This document shows positions 6,924 through 15,222 of a stretch of DNA of 64,000 nt, one piece after another (position 1 is the stretch's first letter; every line of letters starts with the position of its first letter). The DNA comes from Marinarcus sediminis (GTDB lineage: Bacteria; Campylobacterota; Campylobacteria; Campylobacterales; Arcobacteraceae). Under the pieces are notes generated by a model. It had not been told where the DNA came from and ran no database searches. It saw only the letters and a program-made list of their open reading frames with translations. Both the position numbers and the translations under genes were made by a program. The stretch is taken from NCBI RefSeq assembly GCF_048571275.1, contig NZ_CP182357.1, forward strand, positions 1,798,001 through 1,862,000. The letters run 5' to 3'.

Positions 6924-7499
6924 ATGAAAAATCGTATTACTCATTTTAAGACATATCCATTAGAGAACACAAAATTTGTTCATCCTGTAAAAATCACTTA
7001 CAACCAAAATGGAAAAGATAAAGCGTGGGAAGCCGTAAGAAGTTTTGACAGTGTCGCAGTATTGTTATATCACGAAGAGTTTGATTCATTTTTACTGGTT
7101 AAACAGTTTCGGCCCCCTGTATATTTAAACGATGAAAGTCAAACATTCACGTATGAATTGTGTGCGGGGATTGTAGATAAAAACGCTTCTTTAGAGGTGA
7201 TTGTACAAGAAGAGATTGATGAAGAGTGTGGCTATAAAGTTGAGTTAAATGCCATTTCTAAAATAACTTCTTTTTATACCAATGTAGGGGTAAGTGGCGC
7301 AAAACAACATCTCTATTATGCTGTCATTAATGAAAGTATGAATATTCATACGGGTGGGGGTATTCATGATGAAGAAATTGAGTTGTATTTTTTAAAGGTT
7401 CAAGAAGCAAAATCATTTATTTTTGATGAAAGCAAAGCCAAAACACCGGGATTGATGTTTTCATTTTATTGGTTTTTTGAACACAAACGTTTATCTTGA
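6924..7499 (+). CDS. Nudix hydrolase, NUDT14-like (nucleoside-diphosphate sugar hydrolase)
   Basis: 191 aa. Predicted to hydrolyse ADP-ribose or UDP-sugars. The Nudix helix reads GIVDKNASLEVIVQEEIDEE followed by CG. It departs from the textbook box: E replaces R in REUxEExG, and the first E spacing is altered. The surrounding TYELCAG...EECGY and the later GGG-(I)HDEEIEL segment match the NUDT14/TIGR00052 branch, where such a divergent box is normal. It overlaps the convergent phospholipase gene by 9 bp at the 3' end. Confidence 0.85.
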   Translation: MKNRITHFKTYPLENTKFVHPVKITYNQNGKDKAWEAVRSFDSVAVLLYHEEFDSFLLVKQFRPPVYLNDESQTFTYELCAGIVDKNASLEVIVQEEIDEECGYKVELNAISKITSFYTNVGVSGAKQHLYYAVINESMNIHTGGGIHDEEIELYFLKVQEAKSFIFDESKAKTPGLMFSFYWFFEHKRLS

Positions 7500-8483
7500 A
7501 AGACTGATTCCAAAACTGATACGATTGATCTCTTTGTCGTAATCAATTAAGCTGTCCCCATATCCACTTGAAAGCTGTACAAAGCCAAAAGTATTTTTGC
7601 TGTTTGGAAGAGGAAATGTCCAATTGAGTTCCGCATACCCTTTATTGTTTGCATCAAACTTCATATTATCGCGTAATAAAAGTTTAAAAGTGTGCTCTTT
7701 GTAGGCGTAAAAAAAGCTCAAATCTCCATATCCCAAATAGTCTTCAATATCGGGATTGTCATCGTTTTTTTCCTCTTCAGGCAGTCGGTACCAAATTTTA
7801 GGAATGATAAAAAGATTATGGAGTTGCAAATACCCCTCTGCATAAATACGATTCCAAGAACGAGACTTAAGCTCTCCTTGTCCATTTGATTCATGCAACA
7901 GACCAATTTTATAGGCTTTAAATGGGGTGTTATCAAGCAATTTTGTAGGAATAACCATAAAAATTTCTGGTCGATAGTTGGACTCTCTAAAAGGCATTGA
8001 GTCAGCATACGTTTGCCACCATGAGGTTTGAGTATAGCCAAAATTGATGGTTTCATTTAATCCAAAAAAGTCATATGAAATCGGTTTTTTAATACTGATT
8101 TGGAATTTTGATTCGTTTTGTTTTCGATCTGCTTTTGCTTTCATATCATGACTTAAGGGTAAAAAATAGTTATCATTGTAAGCATAGATATTAAAAGAGG
8201 AGCTCAATATTTGTGCAATGGTAGAATTGGTTGTTTTATCTTCTATAGGGTCCAATGAAGCTTTTAAAAATTTAATTTGTTTTTGAGTAATGGTATCATC
8301 TGATGGTTTTTTTTGAGTTGTATTTTCTATGGCAACTTGTTTATACAGTTCCATGGCTTCTTTATACTTACCTTCACTCTCTAATTGTGATGCTTGCTTC
8401 AGCAAGGTCTCATTGGCATAGCCGTTGAAAATAAAAAGGAGTAAAAGAAAGGGTAAATATCGCATTTTTGTTATGGGTTTCAT
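7491..8483 (-). CDS. pldA: Outer-membrane phospholipase A1 (OMPLA)
   Basis: 330 aa, with a signal peptide (MKPITKMRYL + hydrophobic core, cleavage near residue 23). A ~60-residue helical repeat-like segment (ASQLESEGKYKEAMELYKQV) is followed by a 12-strand beta-barrel domain. The catalytic signature is exact: HESNG with His197 and Ser199, then Asn211 in SRSWNRIY. That gives the same His-Ser-Asn spacing (+2, +14) as His142/Ser144/Asn156 of E. coli OMPLA. It would hydrolyse phospholipids that leak into the outer leaflet. In Campylobacter and Helicobacter, PldA contributes to haemolysis. The extra N-terminal segment lengthens it relative to E. coli. Confidence 0.92.
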   Translation of the reverse strand: MKPITKMRYLPFLLLLFIFNGYANETLLKQASQLESEGKYKEAMELYKQVAIENTTQKKPSDDTITQKQIKFLKASLDPIEDKTTNSTIAQILSSSFNIYAYNDNYFLPLSHDMKAKADRKQNESKFQISIKKPISYDFFGLNETINFGYTQTSWWQTYADSMPFRESNYRPEIFMVIPTKLLDNTPFKAYKIGLLHESNGQGELKSRSWNRIYAEGYLQLHNLFIIPKIWYRLPEEEKNDDNPDIEDYLGYGDLSFFYAYKEHTFKLLLRDNMKFDANNKGYAELNWTFPLPNSKNTFGFVQLSSGYGDSLIDYDKEINRISFGISLSR

Positions 8484-8561
8484 GTTGGTAATTGTATTGT
8501 GTTATTGCTTTAAAGATGATTTGTTGAAAATGGTCATTTAGCAATATAAACAATAAAATGA

Positions 8562-8567
8562 TATAAT
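8562..8567 (+). promoter_or_regulatory. -10 box of rpe
   Basis: TATAAT 28 bp upstream of the rpe ATG, followed by an AAAGGGA ribosome-binding site. Confidence 0.55.
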
Positions 8568-8595
8568 CGCCCAAATAAAATGTTAAAGGGAATAT

Positions 8596-9237
8596 ATGTT
8601 AGTAGCACCTTCAATACTATCAGCAGATTTTGGAAAACTCAATGAAGAGATAAAAGCAATTTGTGATGGTGGTTGTGATTTGATACACGTTGATGTCATG
8701 GATGGTCATTTTGTACCCAATATGACGATTGGTCCAGTGGTTGTTTCAAGTGTAGCTAAGGTGGCAACAAAACCTTTGGATGTGCATTTAATGGTCGAAA
8801 ATAACAGTTTTTTTATTGATTTGTTTGCCCCTTTAAAGCCTGAGTATATCTCATTTCATATTGAGAGTGAAAAACATCCGCATCGGGTGATTCAAAAACT
8901 CAGAGCTTTGGGCATCAAACCCGCCATTGTACTGAATCCTCACTCGACACCTGAATCAATTGAGTATTTGCTTGAAGATTTGGATATGGTTTTATTGATG
9001 TCAGTGAATCCAGGATTTGGTGGACAAAAATTCATTGATTCGGTTGTTGAAAAAACAAAAGTGTTAAAAGCGTTGATTCAAAAAAGAAATCCAAATTGTT
9101 TGATTCAAGTTGATGGTGGTGTCAGCGATAAAAATATAACATTACTAAAAGAAGCCGGTGTGGATATTGTTGTTGCAGGATCGTATGTGTATGGTTCAAA
9201 TGATTATGCAAAAGCGATTAAAAGTTTACAGATATAA
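8596..9237 (+). CDS. rpe: Ribulose-phosphate 3-epimerase
   Basis: 213 aa TIM-barrel enzyme interconverting D-ribulose 5-phosphate and D-xylulose 5-phosphate in the pentose phosphate pathway. Signature residues are all present: HVDVMDGHFVPN (His31, Asp33, Asp36) at the metal site, HLMVEN, SVNPGFGGQ, and the phosphate-binding QVDGGV and VAGSYV loops. The start ATG has its own promoter. The gene ends inside a strong terminator hairpin. Confidence 0.97.
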   Translation: MLVAPSILSADFGKLNEEIKAICDGGCDLIHVDVMDGHFVPNMTIGPVVVSSVAKVATKPLDVHLMVENNSFFIDLFAPLKPEYISFHIESEKHPHRVIQKLRALGIKPAIVLNPHSTPESIEYLLEDLDMVLLMSVNPGFGGQKFIDSVVEKTKVLKALIQKRNPNCLIQVDGGVSDKNITLLKEAGVDIVVAGSYVYGSNDYAKAIKSLQI

Positions 9238-9270
9238 AAAAAGTTTGCAAGGTGTACTTGCAAACTTTTT
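9238..9270. terminator. Strong intrinsic terminator after rpe
   Basis: Perfect 14-bp stem (AAAAAGTTTGCAAG / CTTGCAAACTTTTT) with a 5-nt loop, giving T-runs on both strands. It ends rpe on the plus strand and could also end a minus-strand transcript from the 9274-9400 region. Confidence 0.85.
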
Positions 9271-9400
9271 CAACATATAAGAGTTCAATTTATATGTCTC
9301 GAGGAAAATCTTCACTTTCAGACCAAAGGTAAAGATGTAAGAATAAATGTCTTACAAATGTTACTTGAAATAAAATTAAAACAGACTTAATAAAAAACGG
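9238..9400 (-). ncRNA. Candidate structured small RNA between rpe and trpF
   Basis: This gene-free stretch holds, on the minus strand, a plausible -10 (TATAAA at 9406-9411). It is followed by hairpin TGTAAGA/TCTTACA (9336-9356), hairpin CATATAA/TTATATG (9274-9296) and then the strong terminator. The predicted transcript is about 160 nt. A 24-codon frame (9290-9364, minus) ends here but has no start codon. I do not recognise an RNA family; a 6S-like or regulatory RNA is only a possibility. Confidence 0.35.
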
Positions 9401-9482
9401 CGCAATTTATAGGCACATTAATATTAATCTTACGCTAAATTCGTTATTATTGTAGATATATGACACTCTATAAGGTTTTTTT

Positions 9483-10076
9483 TTGATAAGAATTAAAATA
9501 TGCGGTATTACCAACATAAATGATGCAATTAATGCAATTAATGCCGGTGCTCATGCACTGGGTTTTGTATTTTATAAAAAATCACCACGATACATTACTC
9601 CACAAGAAGCATTAAAAATCATTGAGGTTTTACCTCCTTTTGTACAAACGGTGGGTTTGTTTGTTAATGAAAATGTCCAAACCATCAATCAAATTGCGCA
9701 TGAAGCCAAAATGCAATTGACACAAATTATTGATGATGAACACTGCATAGATTATTCACAATTGAATCAAAAGTACATTAAAGTCATTCGAGCAACCTCA
9801 CAAGAGGATATAAAGAACATAAACAATGAATATGTTTTGGTGGATGCTTTTGTCCCTTCTTTTGGAGGGGAGGGCAAACGTGTGGCACTGGAGTGGTTCA
9901 AAGATGTTGATTGTTCAAAGATTATTCTTGCAGGTGGGCTCAAAGCTGAAAATTTAAAAGAGTTAAGAGGGTATGGCTTTTTTGCTGTGGACGTCAGCAG
10001 TGGTGTTGAAGCCTCAAAAGGGAAAAAAGACAATCAAAAAATGATTGATTTTGTAAAAGCAGCTCATGCGATATAA
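9483..10076 (+). CDS. trpF: Phosphoribosylanthranilate isomerase
   Basis: 197 aa TIM-barrel enzyme for the third step of tryptophan synthesis from chorismate. Signatures are KICGIT at the N-terminus with the catalytic Cys7, GFVFYKKSPRYI, VGLFVN, the general-acid Asp region VLVDAF, and the phosphate loop LAGGL plus VDVSSGVE. The start is TTG, which gives the conserved KICG at the correct distance; only a weak ribosome-binding site is seen. It overlaps the exonuclease gene by 11 bp, so they are cotranscribed. trpC is 6.4 kb away, so the trp genes are not in one operon here. Confidence 0.95.
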   Translation: MIRIKICGITNINDAINAINAGAHALGFVFYKKSPRYITPQEALKIIEVLPPFVQTVGLFVNENVQTINQIAHEAKMQLTQIIDDEHCIDYSQLNQKYIKVIRATSQEDIKNINNEYVLVDAFVPSFGGEGKRVALEWFKDVDCSKIILAGGLKAENLKELRGYGFFAVDVSSGVEASKGKKDNQKMIDFVKAAHAI

Positions 10077-10860
10077 AAAGAAAAAACATCCTCAGACCAA
10101 TGCATTAGATGTATTAATCGGGAAACTTAAAAAGCATGAGTTTACCTACGAAGCATTTTTGGAACAACTTTCAAAAGTTGAGACCAGCTTTTTTGAGAAT
10201 CCACACTTAGAGTTTGAACTTTTGGTCTCGAATGGCCTACCGTTGGAAGTCAATGACGAGAGAGTCTTTTTAAAAACATCAAAAACACAAATTAAAGACC
10301 AAACTTTTTGTATTGTTGATATTGAGACCAATGGCAGTAATATTCAACAAGGTCAAATCATTGAATTGGGTGCGGTAAAATTTAAAAACGGCGAAATCAT
10401 TGAAAAGTATGAATCTTTGGTTTATGCGGGATTCATTCCTCAATATATTCAAGAAGTAACAAACATAACCCCCGATATGTTAACCGATGCCCCACCATTA
10501 AAAGAGGTCTTAGAAGAGTTTAAACTCTTTTTAGAAGACGATGTTTTTGTGGCACACGATATTAAGTTTGATTATAAGTTTATCTCTGATTCTTTTGAAA
10601 AGTATGATTTAGGCAAACTGCATAACCGAAAATTGTGTACCATTGATTTAGCTAAAAGAACCATCTTTGCAGAGCGTTACGGATTGGGATTTTTAAAAGA
10701 GTTATTGGAAATTGATACACATAAACAGCACAGAGCATTAAATGATGCGATGAGTACAACCTATATATTTCAAAAATCTTTGAGCAATTTACCGGTTGAA
10801 GTTAAAACGGCTGAGGATTTAATTGAGTTTTCTAAATCGGATAATATTTTAAAAGCGTAG
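10066..10860 (+). CDS. DnaQ-like 3'-5' exonuclease
   Basis: 264 aa. An N-terminal ~75-residue helical segment precedes a DEDDh exonuclease domain. Exo I is DIETNG (Asp85, Glu87), Exo II AHDIKFDYKF, and Exo III HRALNDA, giving all four acidic residues and the His. It is probably a proofreading-type subunit related to DNA polymerase III epsilon or an accessory 3'-5' exonuclease. Whether it is the main epsilon subunit cannot be told from this window. The start ATG overlaps trpF by 11 bp. A bidirectional terminator follows. Confidence 0.88.
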   Translation: MRYKKKKHPQTNALDVLIGKLKKHEFTYEAFLEQLSKVETSFFENPHLEFELLVSNGLPLEVNDERVFLKTSKTQIKDQTFCIVDIETNGSNIQQGQIIELGAVKFKNGEIIEKYESLVYAGFIPQYIQEVTNITPDMLTDAPPLKEVLEEFKLFLEDDVFVAHDIKFDYKFISDSFEKYDLGKLHNRKLCTIDLAKRTIFAERYGLGFLKELLEIDTHKQHRALNDAMSTTYIFQKSLSNLPVEVKTAEDLIEFSKSDNILKA

Positions 10861-10874
10861 AGTTAAAGGGGGAA

Positions 10875-10906
10875 AATAATAAGTGGCACAAGGGCCACTT
10901 ATTATT
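10875..10906. terminator. Bidirectional terminator between exonuclease and oorC
   Basis: 13-bp stem (AATAATAAGTGGC / GCCACTTATTATT) with a 6-nt loop. A T6 run follows on the plus strand. The right arm abuts the stop codon of oorC, so both convergent units share it. Confidence 0.8.
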
Positions 10907-11465
10907 AAGCTTTTTTAGCTTCTTTTGCGTATTGTAAACCTAAGTCAAATGCTTTGTTGTTAATCGCATGTACTTTTTCAGGTACTTTTGAAAGCATTGT
11001 TGTTCTTAAAATTTCATTATCAACAGTTTCACCTGTCATAAAGTTTGCAATTGAAAGAGCAAGCACTGATTGCGTAATTACGTTTCCAACTTCTTCTTTT
11101 GCAATGGTAATGATTGGAATTTCAAAGATATTCCATTTTTTTCTGTCTTCTTCAGTGGGTGTAACTAAATTTGGCTCAATGACAATAATTCCACCTGGTT
11201 TAACTCCACCTTTGAATTGGTCATATGAAACTTGTGCAACCGATAACATAAAATCAATTTCACCATCATTTGCATATGGGTATAAAATTTCACCATCTTC
11301 TAATGTAATATCAACCACCGTAGCTCCACCTCTTACTTGTGAAGTATACGTTGAAGTTTTAAGTCCATTTCCACCTGCTTTAATTTTTGCTGCTGCAAAA
11401 ATAGAACCAGCAAGAAGAACACCTTGTCCACCAACACCTGTAAATCTCATTAATGTTCTAGCCAT
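10905..11465 (-). CDS. oorC: 2-oxoglutarate:acceptor oxidoreductase, gamma subunit
   Basis: 186 aa gamma domain of the 2-oxoacid:ferredoxin oxidoreductase family. It starts MRFTGVGGQGVLLAGSIFA, with the glycine-rich motif, and has TSQVRGGATVVDI in the normal place. As the last gene of oorDABC it completes the enzyme that oxidises 2-oxoglutarate to succinyl-CoA, reducing a low-potential acceptor. In Campylobacter and Helicobacter this enzyme replaces 2-oxoglutarate dehydrogenase. The gap to oorB is 9 bp, with AGGAG ahead of the ATG. Confidence 0.95.
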   Translation of the reverse strand: MARTLMRFTGVGGQGVLLAGSIFAAAKIKAGGNGLKTSTYTSQVRGGATVVDITLEDGEILYPYANDGEIDFMLSVAQVSYDQFKGGVKPGGIIVIEPNLVTPTEEDRKKWNIFEIPIITIAKEEVGNVITQSVLALSIANFMTGETVDNEILRTTMLSKVPEKVHAINNKAFDLGLQYAKEAKKA

Positions 11466-11474
11466 GACGTCTCC

Positions 11475-12308
11475 TTATAATTGAACCATAGTTTTATTTT
11501 GGTGAGCTTCTTGAACTTTTTTATAAGAATCAGTATACTCTCTGGCTTCTAAATCTTGTTTTAAGATACCAGTAGGGAACAGACCTTTTCTCTCTTCTTC
11601 ACTCATTTTGTCATATTTAGTTTTTGCAACGGTAATAGAATCAATCCACTCTAAGTTTGCCATTGCAGAGTTCATTTTGTTTTTTCTTCCAAGGTTAACG
11701 TGGCAGTTTGAGAAGACATCAAAGAATGAATACCCTTTGTGCTCGAAACCTTTAACAAAAACTCTCTCTAATTTTTTAGGGTCTAACATTGTTTCTCTTG
11801 CAACAAAAGATGCACCCGCTCCAATAGCTAAGTTACATGCATCAAAAGTAGGGTCAATGTTTCCTCTTTTCATGGTAACTGTCCACATACCTTGAGGAGT
11901 TGTTGGAGAAGTTTGTGAGTTTGTTAACCCATAAATAAAGTTATCAACAACAATGTGGTTAATATCAATATTTCTTCTACAACCATGGATAGTATGGTTT
12001 CCACCAATTGCAAGTCCATCTCCATCACCCGATACACAAATAACGTGTTTGTCTGGGTTTGCTAATTTAATCCCTGTTGCATAAGCAATGGTTCTACCAT
12101 GAGTTGTATGTACAGTATTACAGTTGATATAAGATGAGAATCGTCCAGAACATCCAATTCCTGAAACAACACAAACGTCATCCATTTTCCACTCTAATTT
12201 TTCAATTGCTCGAATAAGTGCTTTTAAGATAACACCATCTCCACATCCCCAACACCAAAGTGTTGGCATTTTGTTCGTTCTTAAGTATTCATCATAATTA
12301 AATGCCAT
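11475..12308 (-). CDS. oorB: 2-oxoglutarate:acceptor oxidoreductase, beta (TPP) subunit
   Basis: 277 aa thiamine-pyrophosphate-binding subunit. It has the early WCWGCGDG with VVSGIGCSGR, and the TPP/Mg motif GDGDGLAIGGNH. It is separated by 1 bp from oorA, indicating tight translational coupling. The length is normal for the short beta subunits of Campylobacterota, and it carries no extra ferredoxin domain because that function is supplied by oorD. Confidence 0.96.
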   Translation of the reverse strand: MAFNYDEYLRTNKMPTLWCWGCGDGVILKALIRAIEKLEWKMDDVCVVSGIGCSGRFSSYINCNTVHTTHGRTIAYATGIKLANPDKHVICVSGDGDGLAIGGNHTIHGCRRNIDINHIVVDNFIYGLTNSQTSPTTPQGMWTVTMKRGNIDPTFDACNLAIGAGASFVARETMLDPKKLERVFVKGFEHKGYSFFDVFSNCHVNLGRKNKMNSAMANLEWIDSITVAKTKYDKMSEEERKGLFPTGILKQDLEAREYTDSYKKVQEAHQNKTMVQL

Positions 12309-12309
12309 A

Positions 12310-13440
12310 TTACATTCCTTTCACTTTTTCAACGATTTCAATCGGTGCAATAGGTCTTCCATTTGCTTTAAATAAAGTCGTGAAATCTCTTCGTCCACTT
12401 GCTCTTTCAATCTCTTCTAAATATTGACCTAAATTTAACTCAGTAACCAATACTTTGTTGAATTTATCACATAACTCTTTGATTCTTTTTGCTGGACTTG
12501 GCCATAAAGTAATAGGTCTAAACATACCTACTTTAATCCCTTCCGCTCTTAATCTATTTACCGCTTCTTTAACAGAGAGTGCCATAGAACCGTATGCAAT
12601 AATCATAATATCTGCATCATCTAACATATACTCTTCATTGTATTCAATCTCATCGGTATAATTTTCAACTTTTCTGAAAAGTCTGTTGATTAAATCATCA
12701 CATTTTTTTTCATCTTCAGTTGGGTGACCTTTTTCATCATGGTGTAAACCTGTAAAGTGGTATCTGTATCCTTGGAACATAGGATTTAATACCGCTGGTT
12801 GGTCATTTTCACACTCGTATGGTTTATAATCACTTGGATTACCATCAAATGTTTTTCTTCCAACAATTCCAGCTTTAACCTCTTCTTTTGTAGGAAGAAC
12901 TGCTTTTCCACTCATGTGACCAATGGTTTCATCTAAAAGAACAAATACGGGTTGCATAAATCTGTCAGCAAGATTAAATGCTCTTACTGTTTCAGTGTAA
13001 CACTCAGATAATGTTCCTGCACATAAAGTAATTGATTTATAATCACCGTGTGTAGGAGTTTTTGCTTGTAAAATATCACCTTGTGCAACACGGGTAGGAA
13101 GACCTGTAGATGGACCACCTCTCATTACGTTAACAATAACCAATGGAACTTCAGCAATATATGCAAGCCCAATATTCTCTGATTTTAAAGAGATACCAGG
13201 ACCTGAAGTTGCTGTCATTGATCTTTTACCAGACATTGCACCACCAATAGCAGCACAAATTCCAGCAATTTCATCTTCCATTTGAATTGCAGCTCCACCA
13301 TTTGCAGGCAATAAGTCAGAAATCGTATGCATTACTTCACTTGAAGGAGTAATAGGATATCCACCAAAAAACTCACATCCAGCATCTACAGCAGCGATTG
13401 CCGCCAAATCATTACCAGTTGAAATTATTTCTCTAGCCAT
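12310..13440 (-). CDS. oorA: 2-oxoglutarate:acceptor oxidoreductase, alpha subunit
   Basis: 376 aa. Motifs are GNDLAAIAAVDAGCEFFGGY and PITPSSEV near the N-terminus, GAMSGKRSMTATSGPGISL, and VNVMRGGPSTGLPT. These form the pyrimidine domain of the TPP enzyme that pairs with OorB. The C-terminal domain (IIAYGSMALSVKEAV) matches the domain II fold. AGGAG precedes the ATG, 9 bp after oorD. Confidence 0.96.
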   Translation of the reverse strand: MAREIISTGNDLAAIAAVDAGCEFFGGYPITPSSEVMHTISDLLPANGGAAIQMEDEIAGICAAIGGAMSGKRSMTATSGPGISLKSENIGLAYIAEVPLVIVNVMRGGPSTGLPTRVAQGDILQAKTPTHGDYKSITLCAGTLSECYTETVRAFNLADRFMQPVFVLLDETIGHMSGKAVLPTKEEVKAGIVGRKTFDGNPSDYKPYECENDQPAVLNPMFQGYRYHFTGLHHDEKGHPTEDEKKCDDLINRLFRKVENYTDEIEYNEEYMLDDADIMIIAYGSMALSVKEAVNRLRAEGIKVGMFRPITLWPSPAKRIKELCDKFNKVLVTELNLGQYLEEIERASGRRDFTTLFKANGRPIAPIEIVEKVKGM

Positions 13441-13449
13441 TTATTCTCC

Positions 13450-13767
13450 TTAAGCGCTTAGCACTCTATAATTATTTTTTTTGATCGCTTCGCCTCGTTC
13501 TTTTGCTTCGTCAGTCAGTTTTGCGAACTTAAATTCTTTCTTATCTGCAACGTAGATTGCGAAATCTGGACATGATAATTCGCAGTCTGTACACCCAATA
13601 CAAGATTCTGATGCGACAATAGAAATCATTGCACCTAAAGTTGAAGTTGGTTCTGGTTTCATTGCAAGAACACCAGCAGGACAAACAGATACACACACAT
13701 CACATGCTTTACATCTTGCTACGTCTACCCATACTGGAGTATTTGCAGGAGCTTCCATAATTGCCAT
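13450..13767 (-). CDS. oorD: 2-oxoglutarate:acceptor oxidoreductase, delta (ferredoxin) subunit
   Basis: 105 aa with two 4Fe-4S cluster motifs, CKACDVCVSVCP (from Cys19) and CIGCTDCELSCP. It carries electrons from the OorAB active site to the external acceptor. It is first in the operon, so the oor promoter should lie within the 13768-14125 region. Confidence 0.94.
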   Translation of the reverse strand: MAIMEAPANTPVWVDVARCKACDVCVSVCPAGVLAMKPEPTSTLGAMISIVASESCIGCTDCELSCPDFAIYVADKKEFKFAKLTDEAKERGEAIKKNNYRVLSA

Positions 13768-14125
13768 ATTTTCCCCTTAATTGTTTTAGATAAATAGTTT
13801 AGAATCTACTCAAACTATTAATGTTATGATAATAACCTATATTAGTAAAGATATCTTGTAAATCCCTTATTATTTTTAATTAATCTTTTCTCTTGTTACC
13901 ATATGATACAAGTAAATTTTTGAGATTTTACAGAAAAATTACAACTCAGTAAATGTAACAATTTTATCTTTTTAAAGCCTAAAAATAGGGATTTTATAAA
14001 AATGACTCTCTTTTGTTATTTATTTAAAAAATTAATAATACCTTTTGTGATTTTTACTGTTTTTTTCAGATTAAAATATTTTATTTTAATTGGGTATAAT
14101 ACAAAAAATTTACAGAAAAAAGGCA
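13768..14125. other. 358-bp divergent intergenic region, oorD / trmN6
   Basis: Very AT-rich, with no ORF of interest. It must hold the oor promoter on the minus strand; several AT-rich -10 candidates exist and none stands out. An 8-bp inverted repeat (AATAGTTT at 13793-13800, AAACTATT at 13812-13819) lies in the expected oor leader. At the other end is an extended -10, TGGGTATAAT (TATAAT at 14095-14100), for the trmN6 gene. Confidence 0.5.
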
Positions 14126-14842
14126 ATGAAATTGGTTTTGTATCAACCTCAAAATGGGTACTGTTATAACAGCGATACCCACTTTTTATACTATTTTATT
14201 TGTGAAAACCTTAAAAAATTTAAAAATATACAAGGTGAAATACTCGATATAGGAAGTGGCAGTGGTATTCTTGGTTTGCTGCTTACAAGAGATTATTCAC
14301 GGCTTAATTTGAACCAGTGTGAACTGCAAAAAGAGTTTCAAGAGCTCTCTTTGAAGAATGCACAAACCAATGGTTTGTCAGCGCATCTGTATCGAGGAAA
14401 TTTTTTAGAACTCACTTTTGATAAAGAGTTTGATATGTGTGTTTCTAACCCTCCTTTTTATCACGGTAATGTAATCAAAAGTGAAAATGAAAATTTAAAA
14501 ATTGCGCGATACAATGACTCCATGCCTTTAGAAGCTTTTATAAAAAAAACCAATGAAATCTTAAATCAAAATGGAAAATTTTTCTTTTGTTATGATGTTA
14601 AGCAGATAAATGATATTATGCTACTTTTAAACAGATATAAATTTAATATTGAATCGATGCAGTTTATCTATCCAAAGAGAGATAAAGATGCCACCCTTGT
14701 ACTGGTATATGCTAGAAAGAACTCAAAATCTTTAACGAAGATTCTCTCTCCTTTGATTGTTTTTGACAATGAAAACTTTACTTTGGAAGTTCAAAGAATT
14801 TATTCTAAAACACAAACACACAGTATTAAAGTTGAGATATGA
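14126..14842 (+). CDS. TrmN6/YfiC-like tRNA1(Val) adenine-N6 methyltransferase
   Basis: About 238 aa. SAM motif I is DIGSGSGILGLLL, and the amino-methyltransferase motif IV is SNPPFYHG, typical of N6-adenine methyltransferases of the YfiC/TrmN6 group, which modify A37 of tRNA1(Val). I start at ATG 14126. An in-frame TTG at 14090 would place the start inside the promoter (TATAAT at 14095-14100), and the protein homologous part begins at LVLYQPQNGY. It overlaps the next gene by 4 bp (ATGA), beginning a four-gene unit that ends with trpC. Exact substrate is inferred. Confidence 0.82.
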   Translation: MKLVLYQPQNGYCYNSDTHFLYYFICENLKKFKNIQGEILDIGSGSGILGLLLTRDYSRLNLNQCELQKEFQELSLKNAQTNGLSAHLYRGNFLELTFDKEFDMCVSNPPFYHGNVIKSENENLKIARYNDSMPLEAFIKKTNEILNQNGKFFFCYDVKQINDIMLLLNRYKFNIESMQFIYPKRDKDATLVLVYARKNSKSLTKILSPLIVFDNENFTLEVQRIYSKTQTHSIKVEI

Positions 14843-15222
14843 GTGAATTAATAAAACAAGAGGGCTATTCTTACTCTTTTGATTGTAATGCCTGTTCAAA
14901 GTGTGAAGGTAATTGTTGCATTGGTGAGTCTGGATATATCTGGATTTCAAAAGATGAGATTGTTACATTAGCAAAGTTTATGAGTGTAAGCGTTGAGGAA
15001 TTGGCGCAAAAATATTTGATGAAAGTAGGGTATAAGTACTCTATTAAAGAAGTTGAAGTTGCCAAAGGCAATTATGCATGCATGTTTTTTGATTTAGAAA
15101 AAAAACAGTGCAGTGTTTATGAAGCCAGACCAACGCAGTGCCGAACATTCCCTTTTTGGGAATATTTTAAAAATAATGAAGACGAGGTATACAAAGAGTG
15201 CCCAGCCGTAAAAGCTATTTAA
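14839..15222 (+). CDS. YkgJ family cysteine-cluster protein
   Basis: 127 aa with the family pattern of clustered cysteines: CNACSKCEGNCC near residue 14, then ACMFFDLEKKQCSVYEARP and QCRTFPFW. The family is thought to bind zinc or an Fe-S cluster; its role is unknown. The start overlaps the methyltransferase (ATGA), and the 3' end overlaps the lipoprotein gene by 25 bp. Confidence 0.88.
   Translation: MSELIKQEGYSYSFDCNACSKCEGNCCIGESGYIWISKDEIVTLAKFMSVSVEELAQKYLMKVGYKYSIKEVEVAKGNYACMFFDLEKKQCSVYEARPTQCRTFPFWEYFKNNEDEVYKECPAVKAI

Noticed and set aside
10954..11484. 176-codon plus-strand ORF antisense to oorC
   Set aside because: Mirror frame of a well-conserved gene with no protein-like motif.
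14090..14125. Earlier TTG start for the TrmN6-like gene
   Set aside because: It would overlap the TATAAT promoter and adds 12 residues with no ribosome-binding site; ATG 14126 is better.
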